NCBI RefSeq assembly: GCF_018343625.1
Contig: NZ_JAGYPG010000002.1
Coordinates: 1,495,370 to 1,559,369, forward strand
Origin: Lederbergia citri
GTDB taxonomy: Bacteria > Bacillota > Bacilli > Bacillales > Bacillaceae_C
Reading direction: 5' to 3'
DNA length: 64,000 nucleotides
Made by a program: the position numbers and the translations under genes. How positions within the stretch are numbered: the first letter of the stretch is position 1; each line of letters begins with the position of its first letter. This document shows positions 58,432-64,000 of this stretch, piece after piece. Under the pieces are notes generated by a model. It was not told where the DNA came from, did not search any database, and was given only the letters and a program-made list of their open reading frames with translations.

Positions 58432-60750
58432 TTACTTATTCCCCACTTTCGTTCTCCAGAGTAATTCGGGAATGAGAGGCAAATGATTGAGATTTATTTG
58501 TAGTCCTGCTGATAAAGCATTACCAAGTGCTGCTGGCATCCCGATAAGACCATGTTCCCCAACTCCCCTCGCCCCATATGCAGCATCTATTTGAGGGGTT
58601 TCTACAAACTCTACGATGTATTTTGGATGTTCACCATAACGAAGCGGGCGATATGTTCTTAACTGGGGATTTAGAACCCTGGCGTATTCATCAAAGATAA
58701 ATGTTTCCCTTCCCGCGAAAGACAAACCCATGCTCATGGCTCCCATTACTTGTCCTCTAGCCCCTGCTTCATTTAAAACTTTCCCGATATCAATGACCGA
58801 AAAAGCTTTAAGTAATTGATAACGATAGGTTCTCGTGTCAATTTCTATCTCTACTCCTTGAGCTCCAACCGTCCATTCAGGCCCAGGTCTTCCTGCACCA
58901 GTTTCTTTATTCACGGATGTAATATGCCTAAGAGTATATGTTCCGCTTCCGATGATTTGTCCGCCAATCGCATTGCCATTTGGAAATACAAAGCCGTAAG
59001 CAATATCTTTAACAGCAATATTGATCGAGGGATCATCTCTTATATATACTTTTTCAAATCCCACTTCCAGATCTTCGATTGGTGCACGTAAAACACAAGC
59101 AGCCCTTTCTTTTAATTGACAAATAATATCGTCCGCGGCTTTTAACACAGCCCTTCCTGCCATAAAGGTTCCCCTGCTTGCGACTGTTTTCCAATGTTCC
59201 GGCGTACTTTGGGTGTTCACTGGCATTTGAACATAGATTTGTTCAATCGGCATTTTCATTCTTTCAGCTAAAATCTGGGCCAAAACTGTCTTTGTCCCAG
59301 TTCCAATTTCTACAACACCGGTTATTAAATTGATACTTCCATCAGGATTGAAAGTTAAAATTACACCTGAACTTGCATTAGAATCGATCGTAGAGTTTTT
59401 CCAAATACAACTAATCCCTTTAGCCCTTATTTTATGCTGATCGACTGTGATCATCTGTCCGTTATCCCAATCCATTAATTCTCTTAGCTTGGAAAGACAT
59501 TCTTGTAAGTTGCCGATATTACTGTAATTTAGTTTAACTTGGGTAGGTGACGTATCTCCTGGTTTAATCGCATTGATATATCGTAATTGTAGTGGGTCAA
59601 TGTTCAACTCTTTTGCTAAAATATCCATCGTTCTTTCGAAAGCAAAATGAACTTCTGAGTGACTGAAGCCTCTAAAAGGGGCTGGGTAAGGATGATTCGT
59701 ATACATACAATATGAATCACAATAAATATTCTCAACATGATACGGCCCTGTGCAATCGACTGCACCAGCTCTCGCTAAATCAATCCCTTTATCCGAATAA
59801 GCACCGCTATCCCATAAATAAATGAGTTCAGCAACCTTTAAAAATCCCTCTTTTGTACACCCGAGTTTGACCTTTGCCGTAAGCCCGATATGTCCTGGAG
59901 AAGTGACCATATCATCTTCCCGCGTATTTACAATCTTAACGAGTTTGCCGTCTACGGCCTTCGTTGCGATATAAGCTAGGATTTCTAATTGAGTGGATGC
60001 CTTTCCGCCGTAAGCTCCGCCGACTAAAGGAGTATTTACGACAACATTCCCTGTAGGTATGTCAAAATATAATGAGATTAGCTTTTTAATCATAAAGGGA
60101 GCCTGTGAAGAGGACGTTATTTCTACCCTCCCATCCTCATGAATTTGGGCAAATGAACAGCGGGTTTCCATAGCTGCATGGTCGGATGGATGAAATGAAA
60201 AAGCTGCCTCCACCGTTACGCTACTTTCTAACCATCCTTGTTCAATATCTCCTTTACGAATTTTTATTTTCGAAGCGATATTCGTACCAGGTTCAGGAGA
60301 TACCCCAGCAGTTTTTTTATACTCTCCTAGATTTTCATGAATTAATGGAGCATCCGGCTGAAGTGCTTCACTTGGAGAATTCACGACTGGTAGAGGTTCG
60401 TATGTAATATCAAGATTATTTGCCCCCATTTCTGCTAATTGCATGGTGTCCGCTACAACAATCGCGACCACTTCCCCGAAATAACGTACCCGATCGTAGG
60501 CAATTGGCGGCCGGTCACGAAGTTCTTCACCAGTGAGCGGGAAATTTCCACCCGTTATAATCGCGCGGATTCCTCTCATTGCGCGGGTTTTCGTGTCATC
60601 TATTTGTATAATTTTTGCATGACCGTATGGACTTGTCACAAGTTTCCCATATAGCATTTCTTTTGATTCAAAATCATTCGTATATTTAGCTTTTCCGGTT
60701 ACCTTATCTAAGGACTCTTTCCGGTAAACACTTTTCCCGATGATGCTCAT
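58432..60750 (-). CDS. Molybdenum hydroxylase, molybdopterin-binding subunit
   Basis: 772 residues, XdhA/CoxL superfamily. N-terminal domain SIIGKSVYRKESLDKVTGKA with AKYTNDF, then molybdopterin-contact motifs GGAYGGKAS, PFRGFSHSEVHFAFE and the C-terminal GARGVGEHGLIG whose Glu is the catalytic base. CoxL-specific Cys loop (AYRCSFR) is not seen; PAPFRGFSHSE with Phe-Arg resembles xanthine or purine hydroxylases, but substrate is unassigned. The start is ATG 60750, with GGGGGTG 8 nt upstream. No XdhC-like maturation or molybdopterin genes are nearby. Confidence 0.85.
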   Translation of the reverse strand: MSIIGKSVYRKESLDKVTGKAKYTNDFESKEMLYGKLVTSPYGHAKIIQIDDTKTRAMRGIRAIITGGNFPLTGEELRDRPPIAYDRVRYFGEVVAIVVADTMQLAEMGANNLDITYEPLPVVNSPSEALQPDAPLIHENLGEYKKTAGVSPEPGTNIASKIKIRKGDIEQGWLESSVTVEAAFSFHPSDHAAMETRCSFAQIHEDGRVEITSSSQAPFMIKKLISLYFDIPTGNVVVNTPLVGGAYGGKASTQLEILAYIATKAVDGKLVKIVNTREDDMVTSPGHIGLTAKVKLGCTKEGFLKVAELIYLWDSGAYSDKGIDLARAGAVDCTGPYHVENIYCDSYCMYTNHPYPAPFRGFSHSEVHFAFERTMDILAKELNIDPLQLRYINAIKPGDTSPTQVKLNYSNIGNLQECLSKLRELMDWDNGQMITVDQHKIRAKGISCIWKNSTIDSNASSGVILTFNPDGSINLITGVVEIGTGTKTVLAQILAERMKMPIEQIYVQMPVNTQSTPEHWKTVASRGTFMAGRAVLKAADDIICQLKERAACVLRAPIEDLEVGFEKVYIRDDPSINIAVKDIAYGFVFPNGNAIGGQIIGSGTYTLRHITSVNKETGAGRPGPEWTVGAQGVEIEIDTRTYRYQLLKAFSVIDIGKVLNEAGARGQVMGAMSMGLSFAGRETFIFDEYARVLNPQLRTYRPLRYGEHPKYIVEFVETPQIDAAYGARGVGEHGLIGMPAALGNALSAGLQINLNHLPLIPELLWRTKVGNK

Positions 60751-60939
60751 GATACTTTCACCCCCAGCCACTTTAGGGCATGCTATTTCATCTTATGATG
60801 CTGGTGATAGGTTACATTCATGAATTCGAAAACATTGTAGAAATCCTTTATTGATTTAAGTAGAGAATGGAATGGTTCCAAAAAGTAATTTCCGCAAAGA
60901 ACTTTGTTACGGCTCAATCGAAAATAGGACGGTGAGAGT

Positions 60940-61038
60940 ATGGAAAGAAATATTGGATATCAATCCTTATGGGATTTTTTTAATTTTGCTGAGGTATATC
61001 AAAAGTCTTGTATTTGCCTAAAAATTGCCACACTTTAG
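60940..61038 (+). CDS. Possible 32-aa small ORF upstream of the HD-GYP gene
   Basis: ATG 60940 is preceded by GGACGGTGAGAG, a reasonable ribosome-binding site, and the ORF reads MERNIGYQSLWDFFNFAEVY onward to a TAG inside the HD-GYP promoter region. It could be a leader peptide or the eroded start of a yaaC-type gene, which opens with a similar Trp-rich segment. Weak evidence; the rest of 60751-61024 holds nothing recognised. Confidence 0.25.
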   Translation: MERNIGYQSLWDFFNFAEVYQKSCICLKIATL

Positions 61039-61055
61039 CAAAAATTTGGTACAAT
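61025..61055 (+). promoter_or_regulatory. Probable promoter of the HD-GYP gene
   Basis: TACAAT (61050-61055) is a good -10; the best -35 is TTGCCA (61025-61030) with a long 19-nt spacer. Start near 61062, 30 nt before the gene. Confidence 0.45.
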
Positions 61056-61091
61056 ATAAGTAGGAAAACCAGCTTTACCGGAGGTGTGATT

Positions 61092-62174
61092 ATGAAAGTA
61101 AAAGTAGATGGATTAACTGCAGGATGTATTTTACAGAAGGATGTAATGGGAAAAACAAATAATCCTATCATACCTGCCGAGACGATATTAGAAGAAAATC
61201 ATTTAGGAGTATTAAAATTATTTCTTATAAAAGAAGTTGAAATAGAAAATAAACTTGCGAATGGCGAGTTATTTAGAGAATCAGGAATTGAAGATTCAGG
61301 AAGTTCTCCTAAAGAGATTTCCTCTTCTGGTACTTTTCTGGACTACTATGGACAAGCAGTTGAACAGTATAAAAAAGAATTTCTATCTTGGCAATCGGGA
61401 GTAGGAATTAATATTTCCAATATAAGATCGTTGTTAATTCCACTTTTTGAAAAAGCTCAGGAAAATAAAGACTGGATGCGCCGCATTCATCGCTATTCAA
61501 AAAAGGAAGAGTATTTTTATCATCATCCTATTGCTGTTGCTTTGATTGCAAGCTTCGTAGCGAAGGGATTAGGCTTTGACAATGGTCAATGTTTACAAAT
61601 TGCTTTAGCAGGCTGCCTTGCAGATTGTGGTATGGCAAAAATAAACGAATCTATGTTTATGAATGAAAGATCCCTAAACGAGCAAGCTTGGAATGAGATG
61701 AAGAAACATCCAATTTATGGTTATCAAATGATAAAAAATATTTCATTATTAAAATCGGAAACAAAGTTGGCCATCTTACAGCATCATGAACGATTAGATG
61801 GTTCTGGATATCCGCTTGGAGAAGTAGGAAATCGGGTGCACATGCACTCGCAAATAGTTGCCATTGCAGACATTTATCATGCGATGACAGCAGAACGACC
61901 GTATAAAAGCATGCAGTCACCTTTTAAGACATTACAGGTGATGGAGGAAGACCAATTCGGTAAATTAGATATCTCCATTTTAAAGATTTTAATCTCGGCA
62001 ATTGCCTCTCTTCCAGTTGGAACCACGGTTAAACTTTCTGATGGGCAGTATGGAAAAATTATTTTTATAAAACAAGATGCCTTGTTAAGACCTTTAGTAA
62101 AGATCTTAGATACCGGTGAAATTATCGATCTGGAGAAAAATAGATCTACTTATATTGATGCGATTATTAGTTAG
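61092..62174 (+). CDS. HD-GYP-domain protein with degenerate HD dyad
   Basis: 360 residues. An N-terminal region of about 130 residues (KVKVDGLTAGCILQKDV) precedes the HD-GYP domain, with HHPIAVALIA (144-145), HHERLDGSGYP (231-241) and VAIADIYHAMTAERPY (Asp260). The HD dyad itself reads ALAGCLADCGMAKI: Asp178 is kept but the preceding His is Ala177. HD-GYP enzymes hydrolyse cyclic di-GMP; loss of this metal ligand makes activity doubtful, so it may be a binding or regulatory form. The start is ATG 61092 after GGAGGTG. It lies between gyrA and the rRNA operon, as relatives do in several Bacillus. Confidence 0.8.
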   Translation: MKVKVDGLTAGCILQKDVMGKTNNPIIPAETILEENHLGVLKLFLIKEVEIENKLANGELFRESGIEDSGSSPKEISSSGTFLDYYGQAVEQYKKEFLSWQSGVGINISNIRSLLIPLFEKAQENKDWMRRIHRYSKKEEYFYHHPIAVALIASFVAKGLGFDNGQCLQIALAGCLADCGMAKINESMFMNERSLNEQAWNEMKKHPIYGYQMIKNISLLKSETKLAILQHHERLDGSGYPLGEVGNRVHMHSQIVAIADIYHAMTAERPYKSMQSPFKTLQVMEEDQFGKLDISILKILISAIASLPVGTTVKLSDGQYGKIIFIKQDALLRPLVKILDTGEIIDLEKNRSTYIDAIIS

Positions 62175-62219
62175 ATTAATTTAGCATTTAATGTATTTAA
62201 AAAATATCTAAAAAAACTC

Positions 62220-62320
62220 TTGCATACTTTGTCGAAAGTTGTTATATTAGTAAATGTGCTTGTGAGCACAAAAAAATATTTCGAGAATATATTGACATGA
62301 ATAAATAAAGATGTTAATAT
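62220..62320 (+). promoter_or_regulatory. Tandem rRNA promoters P1 and P2
   Basis: P1: TTGCAT (62220-62225), 17-nt spacer, TATATT (62243-62248). P2: TTGACA (62292-62297), 17-nt spacer, TAATAT (62315-62320). Both are followed by the leader with CTTTGAAAACTGAAC (62356-62370), a boxA-like antitermination region typical of Bacillus rrn operons. Confidence 0.85.
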
Positions 62321-62440
62321 ATAAAAGTTGCTTAAAAAGCTAATGAGAGTTTGATCTTTGAAAACTGAACGAAACGAACGTTAAATTATTTATTTTAAAC
62401 AATGGTTTTATACCATTGCCAGCAATGAGCTAACAAACTA

Positions 62441-63995
<1,555 letters not shown>

Positions 63996-64000
63996 AATCT

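Noticed and set aside
57124..60750. Aerobic CO dehydrogenase
   Set aside because: The large subunit lacks the CoxL active-site AYRCSFR loop, so it is a generic xanthine-dehydrogenase-type hydroxylase.

Overview
The window reads as chromosomal DNA of a low-GC, spore-forming member of the Bacillaceae, centred on the replication origin. The evidence is the gene order rpmH-dnaA-dnaN-yaaA-recF-remB-gyrB-gyrA to the right and rnpA-yidC-jag, mnmE-mnmG-rsmG, noc, soj-spo0J, yyaC, ychF, rpsF-ssb-rpsR, gdpP-rplI-dnaC to the left, plus sporulation genes (spo0J, yyaC, a YjcZ-type microprotein, a yidC of the spoIIIJ type), AGGAGG ribosome-binding sites and a 16S gene ending in the matching anti-SD. No species name is assigned.

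Layout. 1-8.0 kb: a FUSC-like membrane protein, a 34-residue YjcZ-like peptide, a complete seven-gene Mrp Na+/H+ antiporter operon on the minus strand and a divergent KdpD-type Usp-domain gene. 8.0-14.3 kb is accessory: a 51-bp tandem repeat, an ArsR/CadC repressor with a readable promoter-operator and its CadA efflux ATPase, a lipoprotein, an intact IS3/IS150-type element sitting in the loop of a terminator, and an unknown secreted or anchored protein. 14.4-17.7 kb: a HelD-type helicase, a candidate small RNA and a DinB-like protein. 17.9-36.7 kb: the conserved left replichore cluster, with two exact parS sites. 37-44.6 kb: cell-envelope genes (TIM-barrel enzyme, LTA-synthase-like sulfatase, BcrC-like phosphatase, DedA-PAP2 fusion) and a two-component system with a PepSY protein. 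45-57 kb: yidC/jag/rnpA/rpmH, bipartite oriC, dnaA to gyrA. 57-60.8 kb: a three-subunit molybdenum hydroxylase on the minus strand. 61-64 kb: a degenerate HD-GYP protein, tandem rRNA promoters and a complete 16S rRNA.

How it works together: DnaA binds box clusters on both sides of dnaA and unwinds the AT-rich dnaA-dnaN interval. Soj, Spo0J and Noc handle origin segregation and nucleoid occlusion through the parS sites. MnmE, MnmG and RsmG modify tRNA and rRNA. YidC and Jag act in membrane-protein insertion and RNA binding. Metal efflux (CadC/CadA), Na+/pH homeostasis (Mrp) and envelope genes form the accessory layer.

Several intergenic regions carry a modular dispersed repeat whose paired hairpins show compensatory base changes. 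Together with a DnaA-box cluster upstream of mnmE, the candidate small RNA, the tandem repeat and the DedA/pseudo-PAP2 fusion, these are the least ordinary things seen. No CRISPR array, prophage or recognisable new defence system was found.
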